A DNA stretch of 64,000 nucleotides, from NCBI GenBank assembly GCA_934533075.1, contig CAKTBJ010000007.1, positions 1 to 64,000 of the forward strand, in the 5' to 3' direction. Below, one piece after another: positions 38,805 through 48,329 of this stretch. Made by a program: the position numbers and the translations under genes. This DNA is from an uncultured Paracoccus sp. Its GTDB lineage: Bacteria > Pseudomonadota > Alphaproteobacteria > Rhodobacterales > Rhodobacteraceae. Positions within the stretch are counted from its first letter, which is position 1. Every line of letters begins with the position of its first letter. The notes beneath the pieces were generated by a model, which saw only the letters and a list, made by a program, of their open reading frames with translations, was not told where the DNA came from and searched no databases.

Positions 38805-39200
38805 TCAGCGCAGGGACACGAAGGACCGCATCACCGCCTCCTCGCGGCCGTCCATGTTCATCAGCGTCGTGCCGTGCGGGGCGCCGGGGCGGATCAGCAC
38901 CATGCCTTCGGCCTTCATGGTGGTGCGGCGCAGGATGTGATGGCCGGTCGCCCGCCAGCGGCTGCCGTCGGGCAGGGTGCAGGTAATCTCCGCCTTGCGC
39001 AGTTCGCCGCCATAGACCGACACGACGGGATTGCCGGCGATGCCGCGCGACAGCCTGACCGCACCGCCGGGCGGCGGGCTGGCGGCGCAGTCGATGCCGC
39101 CGGGGCTGAAGATGTCGAACATCATGCGGTAACTGCCCGCCATTGCCGGGCCGGCGGCCAGCAAGGCCGCCGCCGCCGCGATCAGGAATGTCCGTCCCAT
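38805..39200 (-). CDS. Secreted protein of unknown function, nuo operon
   Basis: A 131-residue protein with a Sec signal peptide (MGRTFLIAAAAALLAAGPAMA, cleavage near AMA-GS). The mature part has two Cys (in GGIDCAASP and EITCTLPDG) that could form a disulfide in the periplasm, and a GSRWRATGHHILRR segment. No family recognised. It lies 14 bases after the DUF5333 gene and before the gap upstream of nuoG. Confidence 0.7.
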   Translation of the reverse strand: MGRTFLIAAAAALLAAGPAMAGSYRMMFDIFSPGGIDCAASPPPGGAVRLSRGIAGNPVVSVYGGELRKAEITCTLPDGSRWRATGHHILRRTTMKAEGMVLIRPGAPHGTTLMNMDGREEAVMRSFVSLR

Positions 39201-39214
39201 AACCGGCCCCTTTC

Positions 39215-39622
39215 TCACTTTCGCCGGATCAGGCTGCCCGCCACGCTGCGGGCGTCGATCTCGGCCTGACCCAAGGCACAATAGCTTTGCACATCGCCGG
39301 GCCGGACGCCACGGGCAGCCATATAGGCCTCGGCCTCGGCATAGATGCGCTGGCGCTCGGCGCGGTCCTTCAGGAAGGCGTCGATCTCGGCCTCGGAATA
39401 GCCCTTGCGCTGCGCATAGGCCTTCAGCGACTGCGCCGCGGCAAAAGCGCGCACCATGTTGGCGTTGATCGACGGGCATTCGCGCCGGATGCGGTCAGCC
39501 ACGCGGGCGGCGACCAGTTGCTGGTGGACATGCGCCTCGGCCGAAAGCGGCTCGCGCGCATGGGCGGGCGCGGCCATGAAGGCGGCAAGGGTGATCGCGA
39601 CAAGCGACGGGCGCAGGGACAT
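39215..39622 (-). CDS. DUF5333-like secreted protein, nuo operon
   Basis: A 135-residue protein with a signal peptide ending near AHA-REPL. The mature part is helical: HQQLVAARVADRIRRECPSI, then KAYAQRKGYSEAEIDAFLKD and a final CALGQAEIDARSVAGSLIRR. The two Cys are well spaced for a disulfide. The pattern matches what I know as DUF5333, found in Rhodobacterales nuo operons. Start chosen at MSLRPS because it gives a clean signal peptide. Function unknown. Confidence 0.7.
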   Translation of the reverse strand: MSLRPSLVAITLAAFMAAPAHAREPLSAEAHVHQQLVAARVADRIRRECPSINANMVRAFAAAQSLKAYAQRKGYSEAEIDAFLKDRAERQRIYAEAEAYMAARGVRPGDVQSYCALGQAEIDARSVAGSLIRRK

Positions 39623-39709
39623 GCTCGGGCCTCTGTGTTGTTTTTCCGGCAGGCTAGCATGGGCGGGACGGAAAGGCCCCACACCTTCGCGAGAGCCGGC
39701 ACGAAGCCG

Positions 39710-40102
39710 CTAACCCCGCCGGCAGAGGCCGAAAAAGCCGGTCGGCTGGCTGGGGCTGTCGAAGATCAGCGGCGCCAGCGGCGCCTGCTCGCCCCGTGCG
39801 GCGCAGTAAAGCCGGAAGGCGGCATCGGCGCGCGGGCGGTCCGCCTCGGTCACCACGGCGCCATCGGCGCGCCGGATCAGCATCCCGCGCGAGACTGCCG
39901 TGGGGCCGAGAACGACGCTGCCCTCCGGCTCGAAGGCGGGCGGCGGGGTGACGCCGGAGGTATCCACGACCGTCCGGTCGCGCGTGACCTCCATGCGCAC
40001 GCCGTCGACGACATACATCGCGCCGTCGCGCACGGGGCTGCAACTGGCCAGCACCAGCGCAGCCACCAGAGCCAGCCCGTTCCCAGGCAGACGCGGACTC
40101 AT
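39710..40102 (-). CDS. Small putative lipoprotein, nuo operon
   Basis: A 130-residue protein with a lipoprotein signal; lipobox LASC, Cys21. The mature protein begins SPVRDGAMYVVDGVRMEVTR and ends near FRLYCAARGEQ and GLCRRG. No known domain. Its ATG overlaps the stop of the low-GC gene upstream (ATGA at 40099-40102), so the two are translationally coupled. Confidence 0.7.
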   Translation of the reverse strand: MSPRLPGNGLALVAALVLASCSPVRDGAMYVVDGVRMEVTRDRTVVDTSGVTPPPAFEPEGSVVLGPTAVSRGMLIRRADGAVVTEADRPRADAAFRLYCAARGEQAPLAPLIFDSPSQPTGFFGLCRRG

Positions 40103-40620
40103 GTATCACCTTGTCCGGGCAGATCAGCGCCCTCGGCTTTCCGGGTGCTGCGAAACAGGCGGACCCTCTCCTTCACGAACTGGCGAAAAGCCGGGGTGTA
40201 GGTTTCCCACCAGCCTTCGCGCTCGTGATAGGTCCCACCGATGAACTCAAGATGAGGAGCCAGGCTCAGACGCACTGTCGCGATCCACTCCGGTTTGTCC
40301 CGCCCGTAAAGATACAGGTATTCCAGATGGGCGATGATCGCAGAGCAGAACCACAGGTATTTCCGCGCCGCCCTGGCACGTTCGGGATCAGGGGAATCCA
40401 GCCATCCGAGATCATGGAAACCCTCGGCAAGGTCCGGTTCAGCCAGAGCCAGCCGATAAATCTCGTTCGCCTTCTCATTGGCGATGGTATCCTGATGCAG
40501 AAACGAATCCTGAAGATATTGCCGGACCGCGAGAATACCCAGCAACACGGCGGCCACGGTCCCCATGACTGTCGCGGCATTTGCCGCGTCCGCCCAGTCG
40601 TGGATTCCCATGAATCCCAT
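40099..40620 (-). CDS. Membrane-anchored protein of unknown function, low-GC insertion between nuoF and its neighbours
   Basis: A 173-residue protein with one N-terminal transmembrane helix (AATVMGTVAAVLLGILAVRQ) followed by a helical cytoplasmic domain rich in Trp and Tyr (YLYLYGRDKPEW, YHEREGWWETYTPAFRQFVK). No family recognised. Its DNA is clearly less GC-rich (about 53-58% in two sampled 60-base blocks) than nuoF next to it (about 72%), which suggests acquisition from elsewhere. Yet it is set cleanly in the operon, 9 bases after nuoF and overlapping the next gene by 4. Confidence 0.7.
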   Translation of the reverse strand: MGFMGIHDWADAANAATVMGTVAAVLLGILAVRQYLQDSFLHQDTIANEKANEIYRLALAEPDLAEGFHDLGWLDSPDPERARAARKYLWFCSAIIAHLEYLYLYGRDKPEWIATVRLSLAPHLEFIGGTYHEREGWWETYTPAFRQFVKERVRLFRSTRKAEGADLPGQGDT

Positions 40621-40629
40621 GCCGAAACC

Positions 40630-41925
40630 CTATTCAGCCGCCATCGCCCCCATGCGGCCGGTGCGGGCGGCCTTGATGCGGTCCTCGATCTCCTCGCGGA
40701 AATTGCGGATCAGGCCCTGAACCGGCCAGGCGGCGGCATCGCCGAGGGCGCAGATCGTATGCCCCTCGACCTTCTTGGACACGTCATAAAGCAGGTCGAT
40801 CTCCTCCAGATCGGCCTCGCCCTTCACCAGCCGTTCCATGATGCGCATCATCCAGCCGGTGCCCTCGCGGCAGGGCGTGCACTGGCCGCAGGATTCGTGC
40901 TTGAAGAACTTGGACAGCCGCCAGATCGCCTTGATGACATCGGTGGACTGGTCCATCACGATCATGCAGGCGGTGCCGAAGCTGGACTGCAATTCCCGCA
41001 TGCCGTCATAGTCCATGATGGCGTTTTCGCACTGTTCCGCCGTCAGCACCGGGCAGGAGGCGCCGCCGGGAATCACCGCCTTGAGGTTCTTCCAGCCGCC
41101 GCGCACGCCGCCGCCATGCTTCTCGATCAGCTCGCGCATGGGGATGGACATGGCTTCCTCGACCACGCAGGGGGCGTTGATATGGCCGGTCAGGCCGAAC
41201 AGCTTGACGCCGGCATTGTTCGGGCGGCCGAAGCCCGCGAACCATTCCGGACCGCGCCGCAGGATGGTGGGCGTCACTGCGATGGATTCGACGTTGTTGA
41301 CGGTGGTCGGGCAGCCGTAAAGCCCCGCGCCGGCCGGGAAGGGCGGCTTCATGCGCGGCATGCCCTTCTTGCCCTCCAGCGATTCCAGCAACGCAGTTTC
41401 CTCGCCGCAGATATAGGCGCCGGCGCCGTGGGCGACGAAGAAGTCGAAATCCCAGCCCGAGCCGGCGGCGTTGCGGCCCAGAAGGCCGGCGTCATAGCAC
41501 TCGTCCACGGCGGCTTGCAGGGCCTCGCGCTCGCGGATGAACTCGCCCCGCAGATAGACGTAAGCCGTATGCGCGCCCATCGCGAAGCTGGCGATCAGCG
41601 CGCCCTCGATCAGCGTATGCGGATCGTGGCGCATGATCTCGCGGTCCTTGCAGGTCGCGGGTTCGGATTCGTCGCCGTTGATGACCAGATAGGCGGGGCG
41701 GCCGTCCGTTTCCCTGGGCATGAAGGACCATTTCAGGCCGGTGGGAAAGCCCGCACCGCCCCGTCCGCGCAGACCGGAGGCCTTCACCTGCTCGATGATC
41801 TTGTCGCGGCCGCGCGCGATGATCTCGGCGGTGCCGTCCCAGCAGCCGCGCGCGCGGGCGCCTTTCAGCCCTGGCTCGCCCATGCCGTAGAGGTTCGTAA
41901 AGATCCGGTCAGAATCGTTCAGCAT
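40630..41925 (-). CDS. nuoF: NADH-quinone oxidoreductase subunit F
   Basis: A 431-residue flavoprotein subunit that binds NADH and FMN and starts electron transfer. [10 protein letters not shown] (residues 54-63) binds [27 protein letters not shown] is the nucleotide-binding stretch. Cluster N3 ligands are Cys346, Cys349, Cys352 in [11 protein letters not shown] and Cys392 in HTICALGD. Hydrophilic arm, cytoplasmic. Start [14 protein letters not shown] is the family N-terminus. Confidence 0.97.
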   Translation of the reverse strand: MLNDSDRIFTNLYGMGEPGLKGARARGCWDGTAEIIARGRDKIIEQVKASGLRGRGGAGFPTGLKWSFMPRETDGRPAYLVINGDESEPATCKDREIMRHDPHTLIEGALIASFAMGAHTAYVYLRGEFIREREALQAAVDECYDAGLLGRNAAGSGWDFDFFVAHGAGAYICGEETALLESLEGKKGMPRMKPPFPAGAGLYGCPTTVNNVESIAVTPTILRRGPEWFAGFGRPNNAGVKLFGLTGHINAPCVVEEAMSIPMRELIEKHGGGVRGGWKNLKAVIPGGASCPVLTAEQCENAIMDYDGMRELQSSFGTACMIVMDQSTDVIKAIWRLSKFFKHESCGQCTPCREGTGWMMRIMERLVKGEADLEEIDLLYDVSKKVEGHTICALGDAAAWPVQGLIRNFREEIEDRIKAARTGRMGAMAAE

Positions 41926-41967
41926 CTCGCCGTCATCCTTGTTGCGCGCGACCTGCGCCGCGCGATC

Positions 41968-42189
41968 TCATCCGTTCCCCCCGGAGCGGCCGCGCCACAG
42001 CGCCACCGCCAGCACCAGCGCCCAGATGAACGCCGCCATTGCCGCAAGGTCTATCAGAAAGGCATATTCCCCCGCCAGCCCCAGCCGCGGCCCCAGCCAT
42101 TGGAAACCCACCCAGATCCCGGCCGCCACCGCGATCACCAGCGCGATGCGGCGCATCTGGGCGGTCTCGGCGGCAGAGCGGTCGGTCAT
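41968..42189 (-). CDS. DUF5337-like small membrane protein, nuo operon
   Basis: A 73-residue protein with two transmembrane helices (about residues 14-34 and 42-63) separated by a short loop, and a basic end (WRGRSGGNG). It matches what I know of DUF5337, a Rhodobacterales family encoded next to nuoF. Three bases from the upstream gene. Function unknown; possible accessory to complex I by location only. Confidence 0.75.
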   Translation of the reverse strand: MTDRSAAETAQMRRIALVIAVAAGIWVGFQWLGPRLGLAGEYAFLIDLAAMAAFIWALVLAVALWRGRSGGNG

Positions 42190-42192
42190 GCC

Positions 42193-43122
42193 TCAGCCCT
42201 CGACGGACGGGGATGCGTCGGCAGAGCGGGCCAGCAGGGCCTGCGCCTGCCCCACCCAGTCGTCGCTGCGGATCCGCCCGCCCATGCGGCCCAGCCGCGC
42301 GGCCATGTCGTCGATCTGCGCCTGATCCCAGGCGGCGATCTGGCTGACGCGGACCACCCCGGCCTCGTGCAGGGTCTTTTCCAGCGCCGGGCCGATGCCC
42401 CTGATCCGCTTGAGGTCGTCGGGCGCGGAGGCGGCATCCGCCAGCGCCGCCACGCCATCGGCGCCGGGTTCGGGCAGCGGCGCGGGACCGGCGGCGGCGA
42501 CCGGCACGGCGGGCACTTCGGCCGCCAGCGCATCCGCCATCGCCTCGGCGGCCGGCGGCAGGTCGGGGGCGGCTTCGGCGTCAGGCTGCGGCTGCGGCGC
42601 GGTCTCCGCCGCCGGCTCGGGCGCTGCCTGCCCCTCCGCCTCCGGCGCGACCTCGGGCGCGGCCTGCGCTGCGGCCGGGGCCTCGTCCTCCTCCTCCTCC
42701 TCGGGCAGCATGGCGAAGCGGTGGTCGCCGACATCCTCGGCATCCTCTCCGCTGCGCGCCCAGATGACCAGGCCGGTCAGCCCGATCATCGCCAGCAATG
42801 CAAAGACGAAACCGGCCGAGCCTGACATGTCCCCTACCCCCGAAAGCCCGATCCACACCAACAGCGCCAGCACCGCGACCAGCAGCAGCCAGCCGGGCAC
42901 CCCCTCGCTTTCGTTCACGGGCGGCTGTTCCCGGTCGCCGGTATCGCCCTTGCAGACGGCCCAGACCAGAATGCCCGTCAGCATCCAATAGACCAGCACG
43001 GCCAGGAAGAACCCCGCCGGCGCCGACAGCGACCCTATGCCCGACAGCGCCACCCAGACAGACAATCCCGCCACCAGTCCGGTGGCCCGCAGCTTGTTTC
43101 TGGTCTGGTCGTCTGTCGCCAT
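42193..43122 (-). CDS. Membrane protein with duplicated helix pair and C-terminal helix-hairpin-helix domain, nuo operon
   Basis: A 309-residue protein. Residues 20-57 and 87-122 are an internal duplication: VWVALSGIG and VWIGLSGVG, each followed by a second helix ending TG-LVWA/IWA, giving four membrane helices. A Glu run (EEEEED, about 141-146) and a long Ala/Pro/Glu-rich linker follow to about 245. The last 60 residues hold a helix-hairpin-helix (LKRIRGIGPALEKTLHEAG) like those in polymerase-beta- or L21-fused proteins. It lies between nuoE and the DUF5337 gene. Start at MATDDQTRN. Function unknown. Confidence 0.75.
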   Translation of the reverse strand: MATDDQTRNKLRATGLVAGLSVWVALSGIGSLSAPAGFFLAVLVYWMLTGILVWAVCKGDTGDREQPPVNESEGVPGWLLLVAVLALLVWIGLSGVGDMSGSAGFVFALLAMIGLTGLVIWARSGEDAEDVGDHRFAMLPEEEEEDEAPAAAQAAPEVAPEAEGQAAPEPAAETAPQPQPDAEAAPDLPPAAEAMADALAAEVPAVPVAAAGPAPLPEPGADGVAALADAASAPDDLKRIRGIGPALEKTLHEAGVVRVSQIAAWDQAQIDDMAARLGRMGGRIRSDDWVGQAQALLARSADASPSVEG

Positions 43123-43132
43123 GTCGCCTTGC

Positions 43133-43151
43133 GGGCGCGCCCGGCGCGCCC
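43133..43151. promoter_or_regulatory. Intercistronic hairpin downstream of nuoE
   Basis: GGGCGCG (43133-43139) and CGCGCCC (43145-43151) form a 7-bp GC stem around CCCGG in the 134-base gap between nuoE and the next gene. No T-run. It may be a processing or stability element inside the long transcript. Confidence 0.4.
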
Positions 43152-43256
43152 CTCCCTTCGCTTGACCCTCGTCATGCACCGGAGGCGGCCATCGGCGCCC
43201 CGGCGATCTCGCCTCGTGGTTTCCGCCCCCGGATACGGGCCGGGCGCGCGCGGCCG

Positions 43257-43967
43257 TCAGGCCTCCTCGCGCCGCCAGGGGGTCAGAATCGGAACCTCGG
43301 TCCCGTCGATCCGCTTGAGTGTATCACCAAGCGCCACGGCGCGCGACACGCTGCCGTTATGCCCGGCGACCTTGGCCCCCATCAAGGCCGTGCGCCCGCC
43401 CAGCGGCTCGGCCGAAAAGCGGCCGTTCTGCGGACCCGGCACCGGCACCTCGCCCGCCGCCATCGCGTCGATCAGCGCCGACAGGCTTTCGGGGGTCAGG
43501 TCCTCGTAAAAATCCTTGCCGATCTGGGCCATCGGCGCATTGGTGCAGGCGCCCAGGCATTCGACCTCCTCCCACGAGAAATTGCCGTCGGCCGAGACCA
43601 TATGCGGCTGCGGCGCGATCTTCTCGCGGCAGACGCGGATCAGGTCCTCGGCGCCGCAGATCATGCAGGTCGTGGTGCCGCAGACCTGGACATGGGCGAT
43701 CCTGCCCACCGGCTGCAACTGGAACATGAAGTAGAAGCTGGCCACTTCCAGCGCCCGGATATGGGGCATGCCCAGCAGATCGGCGCAATATTCGATGGCG
43801 GGCCGGGTCAGCCAGCCCTCCTGCTCCTGCGCGCGCCACAGGATCGGGATGATGGCGCTGGCCTGCCGGCCCTCGGGATATTTGGTCATCTGCGCCTTCG
43901 CCCAGTCCAGGTTGGCGGGCGTGAAAGCGAAGCTTTCGGGCTGGTCGGGGGACAGGCGGCGGAGCAT
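43257..43967 (-). CDS. nuoE: NADH-quinone oxidoreductase subunit E
   Basis: A 236-residue thioredoxin-fold subunit holding the off-path 2Fe-2S cluster N1a. Ligands Cys96 and Cys101 (CGTTTC) and Cys137 and Cys141 (CLGAC). It is longer than E. coli NuoE because of a C-terminal extension after residue 175, as in Paracoccus NQO2. Start MLRRLSPDQ; 7 bases after the upstream small membrane-protein gene. Confidence 0.96.
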   Translation of the reverse strand: MLRRLSPDQPESFAFTPANLDWAKAQMTKYPEGRQASAIIPILWRAQEQEGWLTRPAIEYCADLLGMPHIRALEVASFYFMFQLQPVGRIAHVQVCGTTTCMICGAEDLIRVCREKIAPQPHMVSADGNFSWEEVECLGACTNAPMAQIGKDFYEDLTPESLSALIDAMAAGEVPVPGPQNGRFSAEPLGGRTALMGAKVAGHNGSVSRAVALGDTLKRIDGTEVPILTPWRREEA

Positions 43968-43974
43968 GGCGTCC

Positions 43975-44322
43975 TCAGCTTTGCGCGAAATAGGCCAGCA
44001 GGGCGCCGGCACTGGCCAGCCCTGCGACGATCAGGTGAAGCCGGAAGGCATAGACCTCGCGGCGATAGACGAAGGCGTCGCCATAGGCGATGACCGCGCA
44101 GACGATCATCACGGCCAGCAGGAAGCCCGGCAGGTTCAGCCAGACCCCGATCAGCGCCATCAGCGCCATGCCGCCATAGCGCACCAGCATGGCCTGCGGC
44201 AGCATCTCGGTGCTGTGCCCGATCAGCCGCAGCCCGGACTGCCGGTTCGTGGCCAGCAGCACCGTGACCACCGCCAGCGCCAGCGCGGCGATCCCGACGC
44301 AGATGCGGGCCAGCAGCAGCAT
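43975..44322 (-). CDS. Small membrane protein of unknown function, nuo operon
   Basis: A 115-residue protein with four predicted helices: residues 1-25, about 45-60, 62-82 and 95-113. Its ATG overlaps the stop of the 48-codon gene upstream (TGATG at 44322). It has [20 protein letters not shown] between helices 1 and 2. No family recognised. Position directly before nuoE suggests a role with complex I, unproven. Confidence 0.72.
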   Translation of the reverse strand: MLLLARICVGIAALALAVVTVLLATNRQSGLRLIGHSTEMLPQAMLVRYGGMALMALIGVWLNLPGFLLAVMIVCAVIAYGDAFVYRREVYAFRLHLIVAGLASAGALLAYFAQS

Positions 44323-44468
44323 CAGCGGTCCCCCTCACCGAGGGCGATGCCCGTGGTGCCGACAGGCGCCGCGGCATCGGCCGGCACGCGGCCCCCGGCG
44401 ATCCGGCCGGGACCGGCGGGCGCAGGGACCGGGCCATCGGGCCGGTTGAGGAACGGGCGGCGCGGCAT
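44322..44468 (-). CDS. 48-residue Pro/Gly-rich small protein, nuo operon
   Basis: A 49-codon frame starting [19 protein letters not shown] and ending LGEGDR. Its ATG overlaps the stop of the upstream gene (TGATG at 44468) and its TGA overlaps the ATG of the downstream gene (TGATG at 44322), so it fills the space between two genes exactly in coupled fashion. That is strong evidence that it is translated despite its size. It is rich in Pro, Gly, Ala and Arg, with no helix or motif recognised. Confidence 0.6.
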   Translation of the reverse strand: MPRRPFLNRPDGPVPAPAGPGRIAGGRVPADAAAPVGTTGIALGEGDR

Positions 44469-44743
44469 CAGAGGCAGGCCTCCGTCCTGAGGACCAGCAC
44501 GTCGCCGTCAAGCTCGGCCAGACCCTCGCCCATCAGGGCCTGGAAGATCGGCCGCGTCTCCTCCATGACGAAGCCCAGCGGCGGCAGCACCTCGTCGGCC
44601 AGGGCCTCGGTCAGCCGGCAACCATGATCCTCGATGGTGGCGATCAGCAGCGCGCGCTTGCCGGCATCATCGGCGGCCTCGGCCAGCGCCGGAACGGCCG
44701 GCAGCGTGGCGGCGAAAGCGGCGAAAAGGGCGGCCCGGCTCAT
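44468..44743 (-). CDS. Small secreted or anchored protein of unknown function, nuo operon
   Basis: A 91-residue protein with a signal-peptide-like start ([23 protein letters not shown]). The remainder is [20 protein letters not shown] and [17 protein letters not shown], ending RTEACL with Cys90. It overlaps nuoD by 4 bases (ATGA) and the 48-codon gene by one. No family recognised. Confidence 0.7.
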   Translation of the reverse strand: MSRAALFAAFAATLPAVPALAEAADDAGKRALLIATIEDHGCRLTEALADEVLPPLGFVMEETRPIFQALMGEGLAELDGDVLVLRTEACL

Positions 44744-45978
44744 CTGTCCACCTCGCCGAACACGATGTCCATCGAACCCAGCAGCGCCGAGACATCGGCC
44801 AGCAGATGGCCCTTGGCCGCCCAGTCGATGCTTTGCAGATGCAAGAAGCCCGGCGCGCGCAGCTTGGCGCGGTAAGGCTTGTTCGTCCCGTCCGACACCA
44901 GATAGACGCCGAATTCGCCCTTGGGCGCCTCGACGGCGGCATAGACCTCGCCCGCCGGCACCTTGAAGCCCTCGGTATACAGCTTGAAATGGTGGATCAG
45001 GCTTTCCATGTCGCGCTTCATCTCGGCGCGCCTGGGCGGGGCCAGCTTGCCGCGGGCCAGCACGTCGCCCGCCGGCTCGGCCTTCAGCTTGGCGATGGCC
45101 TGCCGCATGATGCGGGTGGATTGCAGCATCTCCTCCATGCGGCAGAGATAGCGGTCGTAGCAGTCGCCGTTCACCCCCACCGGCACGTCGAACTCGAACT
45201 CGTCATAGCATTCGTAGGGCTGGCTGCGCCGCAGGTCCCAGGCCATGCCCGAGCCGCGCACCATCACCCCGGAATAGCCCCAGTCCAGCGCGTCCTGCTC
45301 GGTCACGATGGCGATGTCGACGTTGCGCTGCTTGAAGATGCGGTTTTCCGTCAGCAGCGTGTGCAGGTCGTCCACCACGCGCGGAAACTGCACGCACCAG
45401 TCGTCCATGTCGTCCAGCAGCGCCGGCGGCAGGTCCTGATGCACCCCGCCGGGGCGGAAGTAATTGGCGTGCAGGCGCGCCCCGCAGGCGCGCTCGTAGA
45501 ACACCATCAGCTTCTCGCGCTCCTCGAAACCCCAGAGCGGCGGCGTCAGCGCCCCCACATCCATCGCCTGCGTGGTCACGTTCAGCAGGTGGTTCAGGAT
45601 GCGGCCGATTTCCGAGAACAGCACCCGGATCAACTGCGCCCGGCGCGGCACGACCGTGCCGGTCAGCTTTTCGATCGCGAGGCACCAGGCATGTTCCTGA
45701 TTCATCGGCGCGACGTAATCCAGCCGGTCCAGATAGGGCAGGTTTTGCAGATAGGTGCGGCTCTCCATCAGCTTTTCGGTGCCGCGATGCAGCAGGCCGA
45801 TATGCGGGTCGGCACGCTCGACCACCTCGCCGTCCAGTTCCAGCACCAGACGCAGCACGCCGTGGGCCGCCGGGTGCTGGGGACCGAAGTTGATGTTGAA
45901 GTTGCGGATGCGCTGCTCGCCGGCCAGCAGGTCGTGGCTGCCGTCGTCATAGCTGTTGACGCGAATGTCGCCGTCCAT
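44740..45978 (-). CDS. nuoD: NADH-quinone oxidoreductase subunit D
   Basis: A 412-residue 49-kDa subunit, which shapes the quinone-binding pocket next to cluster N2. [20 protein letters not shown] contains the essential HPAAHG loop, [14 protein letters not shown] follows, and [10 protein letters not shown] and [17 protein letters not shown] are further family blocks. It ends DIVFGEVDR. Peripheral arm. It starts 3 bases after the GFA-family gene. Confidence 0.97.
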   Translation of the reverse strand: MDGDIRVNSYDDGSHDLLAGEQRIRNFNINFGPQHPAAHGVLRLVLELDGEVVERADPHIGLLHRGTEKLMESRTYLQNLPYLDRLDYVAPMNQEHAWCLAIEKLTGTVVPRRAQLIRVLFSEIGRILNHLLNVTTQAMDVGALTPPLWGFEEREKLMVFYERACGARLHANYFRPGGVHQDLPPALLDDMDDWCVQFPRVVDDLHTLLTENRIFKQRNVDIAIVTEQDALDWGYSGVMVRGSGMAWDLRRSQPYECYDEFEFDVPVGVNGDCYDRYLCRMEEMLQSTRIMRQAIAKLKAEPAGDVLARGKLAPPRRAEMKRDMESLIHHFKLYTEGFKVPAGEVYAAVEAPKGEFGVYLVSDGTNKPYRAKLRAPGFLHLQSIDWAAKGHLLADVSALLGSMDIVFGEVDR

Positions 45979-45981
45979 CCG

Positions 45982-46404
45982 TCAGCCCTCCTGCTGCGCG
46001 TATTGCGCCATGAACTCGGCCTCGGTCATGGTCGTGGTCGGGCCGGCCAGCGCATAGCTGGCGGGCTTGCAGTCGATGAACAGCTCATGGCGCACCGGGA
46101 AGCGGGCCGGGTCCTCGAACGCCTGCACCGAGACGAAGGCCATCGCCCCGTCGCGCGACAGCCAGGCCAGCGACGCGCCGCAGCGGGTGCAGAAGGCGCG
46201 CTCGCCCCATTCGCTGGACTGGAAGCGGGTCACCGGCGCGCCCTCGGCGAACTCAAGGCCGCCCGAGCAATCCACCACGATGAACATGCCGCCCGAGAAC
46301 CGGCGGCACATCCCGCAATGGCAGACGCCCGCCTCGTCCGAGACCGGACGCGCGGTGAAGGTGCTGGCACCGCAGAGGCAGCGGCCGGAGAGAGCCTCGC
46401 CCAT
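45982..46404 (-). CDS. GFA (CENP-V-like) family zinc protein, nuo operon
   Basis: A 140-residue protein of the glutathione-dependent formaldehyde-activating/CENP-V fold. Zinc-ligand Cys: CLC (Cys9, Cys11), CHCGMC (Cys28, 30, 33) and CTRC (Cys72, 75), the full GFA pattern. The family binds zinc and sometimes acts on S-hydroxymethylglutathione, but most members have no known activity. Its ATG overlaps the nuoC stop (TGATG), placing it between nuoC and nuoD. Function here unknown. Confidence 0.88.
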   Translation of the reverse strand: MGEALSGRCLCGASTFTARPVSDEAGVCHCGMCRRFSGGMFIVVDCSGGLEFAEGAPVTRFQSSEWGERAFCTRCGASLAWLSRDGAMAFVSVQAFEDPARFPVRHELFIDCKPASYALAGPTTTMTEAEFMAQYAQQEG

Positions 46405-47021
46405 CACTTCGCCCCCTTCTCGTCGCCGGGCAGGATGTATTTCGCGCCCTCCCACGGCGACAGGAAATCGAACTGGCGATATTCCTGGGTCAGGTTCACC
46501 GGCTCGTAGACGACGCGGCGGGCCTCCTCGTCGTAGCGGACCTCGACATAGCCGGTCGTGGGGAAGTCCTTGCGCAGCGGATGGCCGCGGAAACCGTAAT
46601 CGGTCAGGATGCGGCGCAGGTCCGGGTGGCCCGAGAACATGATCCCGAACATGTCGAAGACCTCGCGCTCGAACCAGTTGGCCGAGGGGTGGATCTTGAT
46701 GATCGAGGGCACCAGATCGTCCTCGCGCACGGCGGCGCGCAGGCGGATGCGCTGGTTGCGATACATGGAGAGGAACTGCCACACCACATCGAACCGGGCC
46801 GGACGCTCCGGGTAGTCGACAGCGGTGATGTCCACCAGCGTCGAGAACCGGCAATTCGGGTCGCTGCGCAGGAACTCGACCAGCTCGACGATATGGGCGG
46901 CGGTGACGGTCAGGTTCAGCTCGCCATAGGCCATCTCGGTCGCGATGACGGCATCGGGCATGCGCGCCGCCACCAGCTCGCCGATGTCGCGCAGGGCGTC
47001 GAGGTCGGGATAGGCGGCCAT
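46404..47021 (-). CDS. nuoC: NADH-quinone oxidoreductase subunit C
   Basis: A 205-residue 30-kDa subunit of the peripheral arm, separate from NuoD as in Paracoccus and mitochondria and unlike the E. coli CD fusion. [20 protein letters not shown] and [20 protein letters not shown] with [14 protein letters not shown] are diagnostic. Two bases separate it from nuoB. Confidence 0.97.
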   Translation of the reverse strand: MAAYPDLDALRDIGELVAARMPDAVIATEMAYGELNLTVTAAHIVELVEFLRSDPNCRFSTLVDITAVDYPERPARFDVVWQFLSMYRNQRIRLRAAVREDDLVPSIIKIHPSANWFEREVFDMFGIMFSGHPDLRRILTDYGFRGHPLRKDFPTTGYVEVRYDEEARRVVYEPVNLTQEYRQFDFLSPWEGAKYILPGDEKGAK

Positions 47022-47023
47022 CG

Positions 47024-47904
<881 letters not shown>

Positions 47905-47971
47905 GGTATCCAAGGAAGGTGGCTCCCTCTGCTCACGCGGGGGTCGCCCGCGAATGGGTCTGGCTCTGGCC

Positions 47972-48000
47972 GGTTTAGACCGGCGGGGTTGCGCGGTCAA
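47972..48000 (-). promoter_or_regulatory. Candidate sigma-70 promoter of the nuo operon
   Basis: On the - strand TTGACC (48000-47995) and TAAACC (47977-47972) are separated by exactly 17 bases, about 60-70 bases upstream of nuoA. The -10 lies in a small palindrome, CCGGTCTAAACCGG. This is the best promoter-like pair in the gap. Confidence 0.6.
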
Positions 48001-48150
48001 CCAAGCGCGGGGGCCGCGCTTGCGCGGAATCGTCGCGCGGGGGTGGCGAGGCCTGCGGCGGTGGCGCAGGCGGGCCTGCCGCCGGGCGGCAGCGCCGCGC
48101 CGCCAAGCCCCGCAGGGGTGCAGGCGGCGCGCCACCCATGCCGGAAACGC

Positions 48151-48173
48151 GGCCGGCCCTTGCGCGTCGCGGG
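48151..48173. repeat. 23-bp direct repeat, copy 1
   Basis: GGCCGGCCCTTGCGCGTCGC plus GGG, repeated without mismatch at 48283-48305, 132 bases away, in the gap upstream of nuoA. Confidence 0.85.
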
Positions 48174-48282
48174 CAGCCGCGCGGCTGGCGGGGAACGAGT
48201 TGCCCGGCACCTGCGGTTGTGTGACGAGCCAGATGCAAGCGTATCACCGCGAGTTCCTGAGACGGCCGGGCAAGGTAAGAAT

Positions 48283-48305
48283 GGCCGGCCCTTGCGCGTC
48301 GCGGG
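48283..48305. repeat. 23-bp direct repeat, copy 2
   Basis: Identical to 48151-48173. It touches the 24-bp palindrome that begins one base later. Confidence 0.85.
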
Positions 48306-48329
48306 AAACCTTGCCCGCGGGCAAGGTTT
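48306..48329. repeat. Perfect 24-bp palindrome
   Basis: AAACCTTGCC-CGCG-GGCAAGGTTT reads the same on both strands and can form a 10-bp hairpin with a CGCG loop. A TTTT run overlaps its right end, so it could weakly terminate on either strand, for instance after the Mur-type gene, whose stop is 315 bases away on the - strand. Confidence 0.7.

Noticed and set aside
40111..42825. A 904-codon + strand frame opposite nuoF and its neighbours
   Set aside because: Antisense shadow of nuoF with no recognisable domain.
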